Source of the DNA: Cryptomeria japonica
Lineage: Eukaryota; Streptophyta; Pinopsida; Cupressales; Cupressaceae
DNA: 35,000 nt
Reading direction: 5' to 3'
Assembly (NCBI RefSeq): GCF_030272615.1
Contig: NC_081415.1
Coordinates: 102,686,796 to 102,721,795 of the forward strand
Shown here: positions 1 through 8,586 of the stretch, one piece after another
How the letters are laid out: each line of letters starts with the position of its first letter
Numbering within the stretch: the first letter of the stretch is position 1
Notes under the pieces: model-generated
The model's input: the letters and a program-made list of their open reading frames with translations, nothing else
What the model was told of the DNA's origin: nothing
Database searches by the model: none
Made by a program: the position numbers and the translations under genes

Positions 1-569
1 TAAAATTTAACTGGTGAAATTTCTGTCTCACAGAGACTCCATGAAGATTTGATTTCACCTAGAAATTGCCTCACAAGTACATTATGTACTATGAATCTCC
101 AATTAAGATCCCTTTACCTTAAATGCACAGAAAAAATTAGGGAATCCTTTATGTTTCATTAGGCCCTAAGCCCTACATACATAAGGGCCTACATTGCTTT
201 GAACTTGCCTATTGCTGTTTGAGGAGTAAGTCTCTTAGTATCTTCCTTCTCTTTAAGATATTTCTCATATTAAGATTACGGAAGATTTATTCTGTGCAGT
301 TTACCGTATACATCACTTCTCCATCCCACAATAGGGAAGTGTTAGAAAGGAAAATTAGATCTCCTGAAGGCGCTTTGCTACAGTTTCTTTGTACTTGAGT
401 TGTAATATTTCTTTGATTGGAAAGGTTGACTTCGTGGTTTGGTTTTAGTTGTATGACTGCTCTCCCATTTTGCCTAATGAGAACTTATTTATTAATTTTT
501 TTGTTTTTAAAATTTAAAAATATTATACATACGTACATCTGTATATATATACATGAATATATATATAAT
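1..569. other. AT-rich intergenic DNA, no gene
   Basis: No credible coding frame is visible. A hairpin with a perfect 7-bp stem (AGGCCCT/AGGGCCT) lies at 161-190. From about 480 to 660 the DNA is low complexity with runs of TATATA and ACATACA. Open frames here are low-complexity chance frames. Confidence 0.6.
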
Positions 570-2160
570 ACCTATCAAAGTGAACAGGTGTCATGTGTGT
601 ATATATACATGCGTTCATGTGTGTATTTATATAGATGAATACATGCCTATACATACATGTACGTAGTCAAGTCCACAAACAATTAAATAACATAAACAAA
701 GTAACAACCCTGCAAGTACACCACACGAAAAAAATAAGCACACTACAAATTTTAAAAACTTCAAAATCAACACTAAACGTTCTATGAAATTTTTCACAGC
801 AAAATATTCTCAAGAACAACAAAACAAATTAAATTTTAGGGTTCCAAGCGGCCATAAAGAACGTCAGCATTAGTGCAGACGGTTGGAAACAAAAACATTA
901 AAGTAAATTAACAAATATCGTGTTCGAAATAGAGCGTTAAACTATTAATGCTGATTAAAGCTTAAATCAATAAAAATATCTGCAAAATCGAAAACCAAAC
1001 TAAAATTCTTTTAACTTAGACTAGAATTTAATCGACAATAGAATGCTCAAAACCTAAATACCTGTCAAAGTGAACAGGTTTGTTGCAGACTGAAAGTAAT
1101 CACGTCCACAAATAGTTAAACAACATAACCAAAGTAACAACCCTGCAAGAACACCACGACAAAAAATAAGGACGCTATCAAATAATGCATTATGAATTTT
1201 GAAAACTTAAAAATAAACTAAACAAGTACCTGGCAAAGTAAAACTATTCACGATGAGAAGCTCAGAAACAAGCCCAACAAAACAGTCCACATTCGTGCAC
1301 ACCAACGGGGACGAAAACATTAAATCAAAGTAAGAAATATCGTATTCGACCATTGATGGTGATTAAAACTTAAATCAATAAATATCTACAAACTGCAAAA
1401 CCTAACTAAAACCCTTTTAACCTACAACAAAATGCACACAAAGCGAAAGTGTTTCGTAAACCATTGCTCAAACCCAACTCAATATTAACGTGCAAAAAAA
1501 GTGTTTTACCCTACAACACAATGGCAAATACCTGTGGCTTCCAGACTGAAAGTACTCACATTTAGAAACAGTTAAATAACATAAACAAAGTACCAACCCT
1601 GCAAGCACAACATGACAAAAAATAAGCACACCATAAAACAATGAATTGCAAATTTTAAAAACTTTAAAATAAAATAAGCACTTACCTTGCAAGGTAAAAC
1701 CATGCACGACGTGAAGCTCAGAAACAAGCCCAACAAAACACTTAGAGCCAGAAGAAAACCTAACTCGACGACTATATCCAACGTTATGCGAAAATGCCTT
1801 GCAGACTGAAAGTAGTCACACCCACAAACAGTTAAACAACATAAACAAAGTAACAACCCTGCAAGCACACGAAGGGGAAATATAAAAGAATGCATTACAA
1901 AACAAAACAAAAAATTAAATAAAAGCAAAAGTTACCTTGCAAACTCAAACCATTCACGACGTGAAGCTCACAAAGAAGCCCAATAAAATAGTCACAACCA
2001 GAAGAAAACCTAACTCCACGACTATATCCAACATTATGCGAAAATTTGTAGAGCCAAATATTGCCGACAACAACAAAACAAATTAGATTTTAGGGTTGCA
2101 AGCGGCCATAAAGAACGCCGACATTCGTGCACAGCCTTGGGGATGAAAACATTAAAGACA
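570..2160. repeat. degenerate tandem repeat upstream of mL54
   Basis: A core reading roughly CATAAACAAAGTAACAACCC followed by TGCAAG recurs at 691, 1124, 1580 and 1840, so spacing is 433, 456 and 260 bp. Other modules recur around it: CACGACGTGAAGCTCA at about 1708 and 1958 (variant CACGATGAGAAGCTCA near 1249), GCGGCCATAAAGAACG at about 848 and 2102, and ACCTRTCAAAGTGAACAGGT at 570 and 1060. The last has self-complementary ends. The array looks like an old higher-order repeat with lost and reshuffled modules. It is not coding. It ends about 500 bp before the mL54 start codon. Confidence 0.75.
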
Positions 2161-2606
2161 ACGTCGCTTCGAAAACAAAGCGCACACACGGATGGGACTG
2201 GAAGCGGACAGCTGAGGAAAACGCAGGGACACGTCACCACGCGGGTAAAACGCCAAGCAATGGACACGTCAGCACAGGAGGGAAAACGCCGACGGCAAGA
2301 CATTCCGATGGTCTTCTACTTTGCAGACGACTTTCTCCCACTAAAAGCCTATCAACTTAAAAATATTTTATGCCACTTGCCAATCATCTGAATTTTAAAA
2401 ACAAAACAAAATTTATTTACAACCAACTTGCTTTTATTTAGATATTTAAACTTAAATTGATCTGCTTTAAACTACCAACATCTTTAAATTTAGAAACTTC
2501 ATGAAATAATCAACTTTAAATTCTAAGGATCCCCTCCATGGGACCCAGCGTAATTCACAGAACCCTATACACAACAACGTAATTCTAAAGAAAGTTCATC
2601 ATCGGT

Positions 2607-2613
2607 TATATAT
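2607..2613 (+). promoter_or_regulatory. probable TATA box of the mL54 gene
   Basis: TATATAT lies 61 bp before the ATG at 2674. This would place transcription start near 2640 and give a short 5' UTR. The assignment rests on position and motif only. Confidence 0.5.
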
Positions 2614-2673
2614 TTCGCCAGCTAGAATACTTTCAGTAGGATTCGCTTAGTTTTGAATCGAAGTCGAACATAA

Positions 2674-3057
2674 ATGAAGGCATCCATTTGGAAAATCGGA
2701 TCAGCACTGCTGAGACCGACAATTTTTAGCACTTATCGTTCTTTTGCAGCAAAAGCAAAGAAGGGTGGTGGCAAAGGAGGTGGCGCGGCAGCCCCTGCAG
2801 CACCCACAATCAGCAAAGAAGTCAAAGCCACCACAGTGTATGGAGCCAACATTCTCAAAGATGGTGTTGATCCTCCAATTAAGCCCGACAGTGAATATCC
2901 AGATTGGCTGTGGCATCTTCTGGACAAGCACCCCCCTCTTAGCGAGCTTCAACGAAAAAACCCAAGTACTATGACATTGGTAGAGCTTCAGAGATTTGTT
3001 AAGCTGGATAATAGGAGGAGGATCAAGGAGAATAATGCACTGAGGGCTAAGCATTGA
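2674..3057 (+). CDS. mL54: mitochondrial large-subunit ribosomal protein mL54
   Basis: Encodes 127 residues and resembles the mL54 (MRPL54) family, Pfam Ribosomal_L37, a protein of the mitochondrial 54S/39S-type large subunit. Residues 1 to about 28 are rich in Arg, Ser and Ala with no acidic residue (MKASIWKIGSALLRPTIF...), typical of a mitochondrial transit peptide. A Gly/Lys/Ala-rich linker follows at about 29-47. The conserved core includes TTVYGANILKDG, then the family signature YPDWLWHLLDKHPPLSEL, and ends in a basic tail with LDNRRRIKENNALRAKH. Length fits the family. ATG at 2674 is the only start giving a transit peptide, and its context (ATAAATGAAG) is acceptable. The gene has no intron in the coding region and no frameshift. 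It stands alone between repeats; the nearest retroelement begins several kb downstream. It is the one clearly functional gene in the window. Confidence 0.92.
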   Translation: MKASIWKIGSALLRPTIFSTYRSFAAKAKKGGGKGGGAAAPAAPTISKEVKATTVYGANILKDGVDPPIKPDSEYPDWLWHLLDKHPPLSELQRKNPSTMTLVELQRFVKLDNRRRIKENNALRAKH

Positions 3058-3136
3058 AGACCCTTTTCTTTCAGGTAGTTTTCTTTCCAGAAGTGTTGCT
3101 GGTGTTGTGATTCTTCTAATATGGAATTTAAATTCC

Positions 3137-3260
3137 TGAAAATGGGTTAGGGTTTTGGAATTGGTTTTTTCAGAAAATGGGTTTAGGGTTTTGAAACTGA
3201 GAATAAACCTTTTGAAAATGGTTAATGGTATTGTACTTGGGGTTTTTGAAAACGAGTTAG
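3137..3260 (+). repeat. short imperfect repeat of GAAAATGGGTTTAGGGTTTTG
   Basis: GAAAATGGGTTAGGGTTTTG, GAAAATGGGTTTAGGGTTTTG (split here as GAAAATGGGT plus TTAGGGTTTTG) and a weaker third copy GAAAATGGTTAATGG lie in tandem in the mL54 3' flank. The TTTAGGG-like units are isolated and are not a telomeric array. Confidence 0.5.
3202..3207 (+). promoter_or_regulatory. candidate polyadenylation signal of mL54
   Basis: AATAAA occurs 145 nt after the mL54 stop codon, a plausible 3' UTR length. Plant signals are loose, so other sites are possible. Confidence 0.35.
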
Positions 3261-4480
3261 CGTTTTGGAATTGTTATCACCGGGAACGTGTCGGTCTTTT
3301 TAAAAAATGGTGTTGTGGTTTTTGGAAAGTATTAAGGATAGGTTTTCTGATTTTGGGTGGGAGTTGCCTAAAATGAGGTGGGCCTTGGTATTTCTGAATT
3401 CTTGTTACATACAACTTACAAGCTATTTGTTAATATGACGGTTGTCTCTTTGTGTTGGAAGTTTGAGTTTCACAGGCTGTTCAAGTTGATGTAACTGCTT
3501 ATGTTTAAATCGTAGTAGCAATGCCTGTCAAAAAAATTTGTGTCATATGGGAGGTAAAAGGTATACGAAACCAAGGCCTGCAAGCGGTAATGCCCTGGGA
3601 CTTACCTATGCTCCCATGTTCCAGTGTCTGGTTTTCCAATAGTGGCCTCCCCTCCTAGCCAAACAATAAAATAAAAAGTACAGAATTGGAGAAATGTTTG
3701 CGAATCTAGATTGTTTTGTTTTTATATTTATATATTTAAACATACAGATTTTTGTAGAATACCTTGATGCAGGCAGAATGATATAAGAACAGTACCCGAA
3801 TCCATGCAGGAATATGTAAGTAGAATTCTTATCTCAATGCATACGATACTATATAAACAGAATATCTCAATGGATACAAAACTGTGATCATATATAATTT
3901 TTTGTGCAGGGTCAATGCAAGTTAGAGGGAGAGAGTAGGTCATTGTGATCCATTCTTTTCAAGAAGTGAGGTTAGCATGGTTTAGAGTAGATAGTCAGAG
4001 AGAGAAGGACGTTTATGTGCCTCAGAATATTTGATATATGTTTTCTACATTGATCTTTTAAATAGCTAAATGAGATACTGATCATGGGTACCATGCAAGC
4101 ATAAGTGTCTTCTAAAGGATATTTTAACATTTATGGCTTGAACACAAGATATCCACAAATGGATATTTGTTTCTCAACTAACATATCTGAAATAGCTAAC
4201 ATCAAGAAAATAACCCTAATGAGTTTGTAAGGACCTTAAGGTCTATATGATCTAAATCTTTGTACTTAGTTAAACTGTTAAATTCAAAGAAGGTTCAAAC
4301 TTGTTTAGAGAAAGAAACACACACTCTAAGGAGCTCAAAATTGCTTATAGAACATTCAGATTTTTTAGTGCTTACACAGATTTAGAGTATCAATAAACAC
4401 GTTTCAACTTAGGAACTGCAAAATCAGGAATATATTTGCTATTGAACTGATATAGAATTTCTTTACAACAGCAATTTGAG
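3260..4480. other. anonymous non-coding DNA
   Basis: No coding frame with recognisable homology, no LTR ends and no RNA gene were seen. Base composition is AT-rich like the rest of the intergenic DNA. Confidence 0.5.
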
Positions 4481-5070
4481 CTTTCAGATTACATAGAACT
4501 CCATATAGAATTCAAATAGCAACACACGCTCTTGAGGGTTTCGTCTCAAGACCATATAGAGCTCGAATAGCAACATACAGCAGCAGTGGTGACCTCTTGG
4601 GGGTTCTGTCCCAAGACCCAAATCGTGCACAAAGGCAAACCAAAATATTCAGTATAACCCCAAAAACAAAGCAGTCCTCAATATATACCCACTTGGGGTG
4701 GTACAAAACTTGTAGTGCAAGGCAAGTGAACAATCTGATTGCCTTCGATGAAGAGATGCCAACCTGTAAAGAGACAAATTACAGTTGGCAGCGAGTTGGC
4801 TGAAGTTGGTAGAAGCTTTTAGTTTACAAATAGTGGCAAACAATTGGCATATAGTTGGCAAAGTGAATCTGATTTGGCTCCCTTCTAGAAGTTGGCAGAA
4901 GACAAAAAACAAAACAAAACAAAATCCGATTTTCTCAAGAAGCTTCAAGAAGTCGATTGTCACTACAAAACTATATTTTATTGGTTGTCACAACAAAGCA
5001 AAAATCTGATCTTTCTGCTAAGGACAAAAGTGCACAGTTGGCAGCCAGCACTGCTGTCCAGGCCATTTGG
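4480..5070 (-). mobile_element. LTR-like fragment (minus strand)
   Basis: Read on the minus strand, the stretch has a promoter-like GGGTATATATTGAGG (about 4680-4695). Downstream of it are two related blocks in which a tract such as CTTGGGACAGAACCCCCAAGAGG appears (split here: CTTGGGACAGAACC and CCCAAGAGG). These resemble the U5 blocks of plant copia LTRs, as in the LTRs at 7081-7130 of this window. A run of CCAACT/GTTGGC words lies upstream. No clear TG/CA ends or target duplication were found. Confidence 0.35.
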
Positions 5071-5878
5071 CCCCATTTCACGTGTTCATTACAGAGTTGC
5101 ATGAGACCAGGAGTAAATATTGTGGAATTTCATAAAAGCAGAAAGCATTCTATCATAAAACGGGGCCTTTCTTTTTTTAGTGATGTTATTGTAATCCTAA
5201 CAATTGCATTGTTTGATGCTATGTTCCATCAAGTTTCTTGGATGGGATGGTAGAAGTCAAGGATCATTTTTCCCAGACAACTTTTCAAAGAGAGTATTTT
5301 TCAGGGAATGACAATTAAAAATAGGAAAAATTAAAACATAGAGGAAGTTTAAAAAATTCATATGATAAGGCATTCATTGGATTCATAATTTTGGCAACTT
5401 AAGGAATTCTTGTATCATTGGTTTACAATGATTTTACATGCTTAGATGCTAATAATCAAGAGTCTTTATCACAAATGGGGGATATAGTGTGCAAGTAGTT
5501 CCATCCTAGGAGCAATAATCCAATGCCAATAGACTATACCATCTTTATCATGATATAGTGTGCAAGTATGTCCTCTTTTGCATCAATTGATGCTATGAGA
5601 ACTATAAAACCTTAATAGAAGGGTTTTTTCTATGTGGCTTTGTATTACATGTGCATTTTTAGAGTTTTATGGAGCAAATTTGCGCACACTATTGAGTCTA
5701 GAGCATTTGAGAAAGATGATTTTGTCTTTTGTTGCGTTCAAATTAGATCAAGGGTTTGCGTTTGGGAGGTGCATTCCAGATCTCGTAGATATCTGAATTT
5801 TTAGAGCATTTTGGGTTGAATCTGACTTTGCAATCATGTTCAAAAGTCCCAAGAACTTATAGAGCAATCGTCATTTTG
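5070..5878. other. anonymous non-coding DNA
   Basis: Nothing coding or repeat-like could be supported. The short phrase GATATAGTGTGCAAGTA recurs (about 5480 and 5550), suggesting a small local duplication. Confidence 0.45.
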
Positions 5879-6120
5879 TCAATATTGGACATTTTTGCTC
5901 TCTTTGGCCGTACAGATTGTATAACAAAGAAAATTCTTTGTGCAGTGGCATCCTTTGTAGAATAGTTTGCCTATATAGGTAGGCGTCAACATATTCATTG
6001 GTTCATCACTTGTTTTGCAGATAACTCTATAGACCATTGTTTTAATATTTATTTCTATGGATTTTTTATCCCTAGGTTGCAAGGTATTGCGGCAAGTATT
6101 GTAGGGTACCTTGTACCTAC
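5879..6120 (-). pseudogene. C-terminal half of an ORF split by a retroelement
   Basis: On the minus strand this frame is open from the insertion point at about 6120 to a stop at 5879. It gives about 79 residues with several Cys and basic residues (segments QPRDKKSIEINIKT, KGCHCTKNFLCYTICT). Deleting the outer LTR (6126-10180) plus one AAAAG copy puts this frame in register with the open frame at 10181-10523, so the two are probably halves of one older ORF of about 195 codons. I do not recognise the product; it may be a host gene, a decayed mobile-element ORF or an unusually long chance frame. Confidence 0.4.
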
Positions 6121-6422
6121 AAAAGTGTAATGTCCCCTCTTCAGTGACAGGCTACAGGGAGTCAAATTCTGGCCTGCAGCATTCCCCAGGCTAGGATTAA
6201 TGAATTAAATAAGGGAATGAGTGATTAATTTAATTTGTAGCCCAAAAAGCTAATGATTGGAGATTAAATATTATAACTCATTGTTATAACTTAAGCAGGG
6301 GCCATTTCAAGTTATAAAGTTATTTCTCCTAGGCAACTAAACATTGTGCTCATTTAATAATTAATAAACCTTGTACTATTTGCCTAAGTCAGCCAAGGGA
6401 GAAATTTTGGGTTCTAGAAGAG

Positions 6423-6427
6423 TTAGC
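6423..6427. repeat. left target-site duplication TTAGC
   Basis: TTAGC directly precedes the 5' LTR and recurs at 9511-9515 directly after the 3' LTR. Confidence 0.93.
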
Positions 6428-6681
6428 TGTTGAAATATGTAGCTAGAATCGGATTCTAGTTTAAGTTATTCCTGTAATTGGGCTGGGCCCCGTTGTAACT
6501 TATAACAATAGGGCAGGCCCTATTTGGGCGTTCAACTTATGTATTATGTAATTGTTATGGGGCAAGACCTATCAAATATGTAGCTTGTAATTAGACCTTG
6601 ACCTATATAATTGTAACGTGTAAAACTCTTGGCATAATATTCTTGCAAGCCGACTTGGGAAAGTTAAAGGGCTAAGTCGCC

Positions 6682-6689
6682 TATAAATA
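6682..6689 (+). promoter_or_regulatory. LTR TATA box
   Basis: TATAAATA in the context GCCTATAAATACAAG. The 3' LTR has the same box at 8841-8848. It probably sets the start of the element's transcript (R region) about 30 bp downstream. Confidence 0.7.
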
Positions 6690-6720
6690 CAAGTCTTCAA
6701 TCATTATTCATATATATATT

Positions 6721-6955
6721 CAGCGAATATATCCTATCAGTGAACTACTTCTGTGATCAGCGAAGTACAATCAAGGTCAGCGAACTGTTGCATATACAAG
6801 CAAATTATATCTACACTGGCAAATCCGTCTAAGGCAGCGAATTGGAGTTCTCAAGCTGGGCGATCATCCTCAAGGTTGAGCGAATACCATCCTAGGCTGC
6901 TGAACTTCTTCAAGGACTTGTGAAGTATGTCAAGGGTGCCGAATTCTGTCTCAGA
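6721..6955 (+). repeat. phased ~20-bp degenerate repeat in the LTR leader
   Basis: About 12 words of the form CAGCGAAYT (variants CAGTGAACT, AGCAAATT, GGCAAATC, GGGCGATC, GAGCGAAT, TGCTGAAC, TGCCGAATT) follow one another every 17-23 bp, starting about 40 bp after the TATA box. The 3' LTR copy covers about 8885-9110. The copia LTR at 23337-24063 has an analogous array of a related word. Confidence 0.7.
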
Positions 6956-7224
6956 TTGACAGTGACCTGCATATACACTCTGTCTTCCAGATTCAGATAA
7001 GTTTTGCTATAGTTGATGTGTGCCCTAGAAGGGTTAAATTGTAATCTCGTTCTGCGACTATTAGTAATCAGATCTGAGTTATTCTTGCTGGGTTTTTCAC
7101 CTCCAAGAGGGAGGTTTTCCTAGGGTAATGTTGTGTTCTTGTGTGTTATGCTATTATATGCTTACTTTACCTTGCATTCTTATTTTCTGCTAACTTCTGC
7201 TAATCTGATTACCAAAAACTAACA

Positions 7225-7236
7225 TGGTATCAGAGC
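7225..7236 (+). promoter_or_regulatory. primer binding site (initiator tRNA-Met type)
   Basis: TGGTATCAGAGC follows the 5' LTR with no gap. This is the standard plant PBS complementary to the 3' end of initiator tRNA-Met, where minus-strand DNA synthesis begins. Confidence 0.93.
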
Positions 7237-7308
7237 TTGGTTCGAATTAGGTGTAAACAGATTGACTGTAATTATTTATCTTCTTTTTGCTCTTATCACT
7301 TCTTCAAG

Positions 7309-7652
7309 ATGATGCACAGTCTCAGGGTTGAAGATAGGTTGGATGGAGCATGCAACTTCGCATCAAGATGGCGAAAGGAGAGTCCGTCTTGGAGCACTTT
7401 TGAGGATGTTGCCCGTGACACCTTTAGAGGTCACATTGTAGTTGCAGTAATTGATTGCCTTTTGCTTGGCTAAAAGATGCTGGCTTCAAGGTGGTTGCAC
7501 ATATGCCCGACCTGCCAAAAGTTGATATGGAGAGAAATATGGCAAGCCTCACAGAGTTCCTTGAGAGTCCTTCCTCTAGGGTTGATGGCCTTAAGGTTTA
7601 CCCTTCTTTAGTGATTCGTGGAACTGAACTCTATAATCTCTGGAAAGCTTCT
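7309..7652 (+). pseudogene. ELP3: gag start fused to a captured ELP3 (Elongator) fragment
   Basis: The frame from ATG 7309 first reads a copia gag-like start (MHSLRVEDRLDGACNFAS). It then runs in the same frame, from about 7393, into sequence matching plant ELP3: FEDVARDTFRGH, then after small frame changes [16 protein letters not shown], and [23 protein letters not shown]3 is the catalytic subunit of Elongator, a radical-SAM/acetyltransferase enzyme that modifies wobble uridines of tRNA. These residues lie in the C-terminal half of the radical-SAM domain, after the Fe-S cysteines, so no catalytic unit is present. A stop at 7471 and about two single-base insertions near 7458-7480 break the frame. 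One Met of the usual His-Met-Met-Pro is missing, and homology ends at about 7650. This is a host-gene fragment picked up by the retroelement; a function as antisense or small-RNA source is only speculation. Confidence 0.85.
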
Positions 7653-7939
7653 TAGCTCTGAGCGATCCCTGAGTGTAAATATGATTGTTGCTGAAGATAG
7701 GCGATGTGTGATGGCGAGGGCCGAAGGCCACGTAGCCATCATCACTAGATGCTTCAGTATGGTTGAAAATTCCAATACTGAGCGAGAGTAGGAAAGAACG
7801 TTGGTGGACCAACCTATAAAGAGATAAGTATTTTCCATGGTTGAATAATGTTCATGAATTTCTTCATATAATTATTAATTCATGCTATAGCGAACCATGT
7901 ATGATTCCAGCATTAATATTTCTCTTCGAATGCTTTTAG

Positions 7940-8080
7940 GACGGAGATTGGATTCTAGGGTGGATGAGCTTGATACATCCTGTGGGAAAGTCACGCAGGT
8001 TGAAGAATGGAGATGCAGCTTATGAGATTAAGTTGGTGGTTGAAGATCTTTTCTCGGAAAAAGAAGGCTATAACATTTAG
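7940..8080 (+). other. exon-like open stretch after a splice-acceptor-like site
   Basis: TGCTTTTAG at 7931-7939 looks like a 3' splice site. It is followed by 46 open codons and TAG at 8078-8080, with segments such as GDWILGWMSLIHPVGK and YEIKLVVEDLFSEKEG. It sits in the internal region of the retroelement, where copia genes would be. I do not recognise it. It may be a second captured host segment or a chance frame. Confidence 0.35.
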
Positions 8081-8200
8081 AAGGAGCATGATGTTTCATC
8101 TTCAGAGGGAGCTTGACATTTTAGTTTCAGAGGGAGCTTGTTAGGCTCAGAGGGAGCCTGTTTCTTTCAGCTTCAGAGGAAGCCGCATTCTTTGGTTAAT

Positions 8201-8535
8201 GCATTCTTCTTTGGGAGAAGTTTGAGGTGAAAGCCCTCGTTCCACCCTCTGTGAGTAGGCATGGTGGTGTTGCATTCTTCTCTGGGAGAAGTCTGAGGTT
8301 AGAGCCCTCGTTCCACCCTTTGCGAGTAGGCATGGTGGACCCACCCTCTGCGAGTAGGTATGGTGAGTATCATTGAAGAAATTCCACCCTTTGTGAGTAG
8401 GCATGGTGGTCCCACCCTTTGCGAGTAGGTATGGTGGGTATCATGGAAGAAATTCCATGATGGGTTTGTTCACCCTCTGGGAGTGGCTATGGTGAACGTA
8501 TCATGTGTTTCATCCATGGGAGTAGCCATGGTGGT
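8201..8535 (+). repeat. 3' UTR tandem repeats with small inverted repeats
   Basis: Two copies of a module that begins GCATTCTTCTYTGGGAGAAG (8201 and 8272) and contains AGCCCTCGTTCCACCC are followed by four to five copies of CCACCCTYTGYGAGTAGG plus YATGGTGG. Each small unit has complementary ends (CCACC/GGTGG). Related modules occur in the 3' UTR of the copia element at 24166-24440. Confidence 0.8.
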
Positions 8536-8577
8536 AGCCTCTATGTGACTTGATTATTCATAGAATCCTCTCTAGCT

Positions 8578-8586
8578 AAGAGGGAG
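8578..8586 (+). promoter_or_regulatory. polypurine tract of the ELP3-carrying element
   Basis: AAGAGGGAG immediately precedes the 3' LTR start TGTTGAAAT. The context CTAGCTAAGAGGGAGTGT is shared with the copia element at 24063-24080 on the other strand. It primes plus-strand DNA synthesis. Confidence 0.88.

Larger units (their letters stand above)
6428..7224 (+). repeat. 5' LTR (797 bp) of the ELP3-carrying element
   Basis: Begins TGTTGAAATATGTAG and ends ACCAAAAACTAACA, immediately followed by the primer binding site. A TATA box (TATAAATA, 6682-6689) is followed by a leader with phased GCGAA words. It is nearly identical to 8587-9510 except for point changes, a 5-bp insertion and the 122-bp duplication in the 3' copy. 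Confidence 0.95.

Noticed and set aside
417-638. Plus-strand 73-codon frame
   Set aside because: Starts at TTG and its second half is translated TA/CA low complexity.
1468-1928. Two similar minus-strand frames resembling membrane proteins
   Set aside because: Their similarity comes from the tandem repeat; hydrophobicity is due to A-rich DNA read on the other strand.
2701-3054. Long minus-strand frame opposite mL54
   Set aside because: It is the shadow of a well-recognised plus-strand gene and has no family features.
3137-3260. Interstitial telomere repeat (TTTAGGG)
   Set aside because: Only isolated TTTAGGG words separated by unrelated sequence; no array.
8147-8404. Minus-strand repeat protein
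   Set aside because: Arises from the 3' UTR tandem units of the retroelement on the opposite strand; no conserved frame expected.
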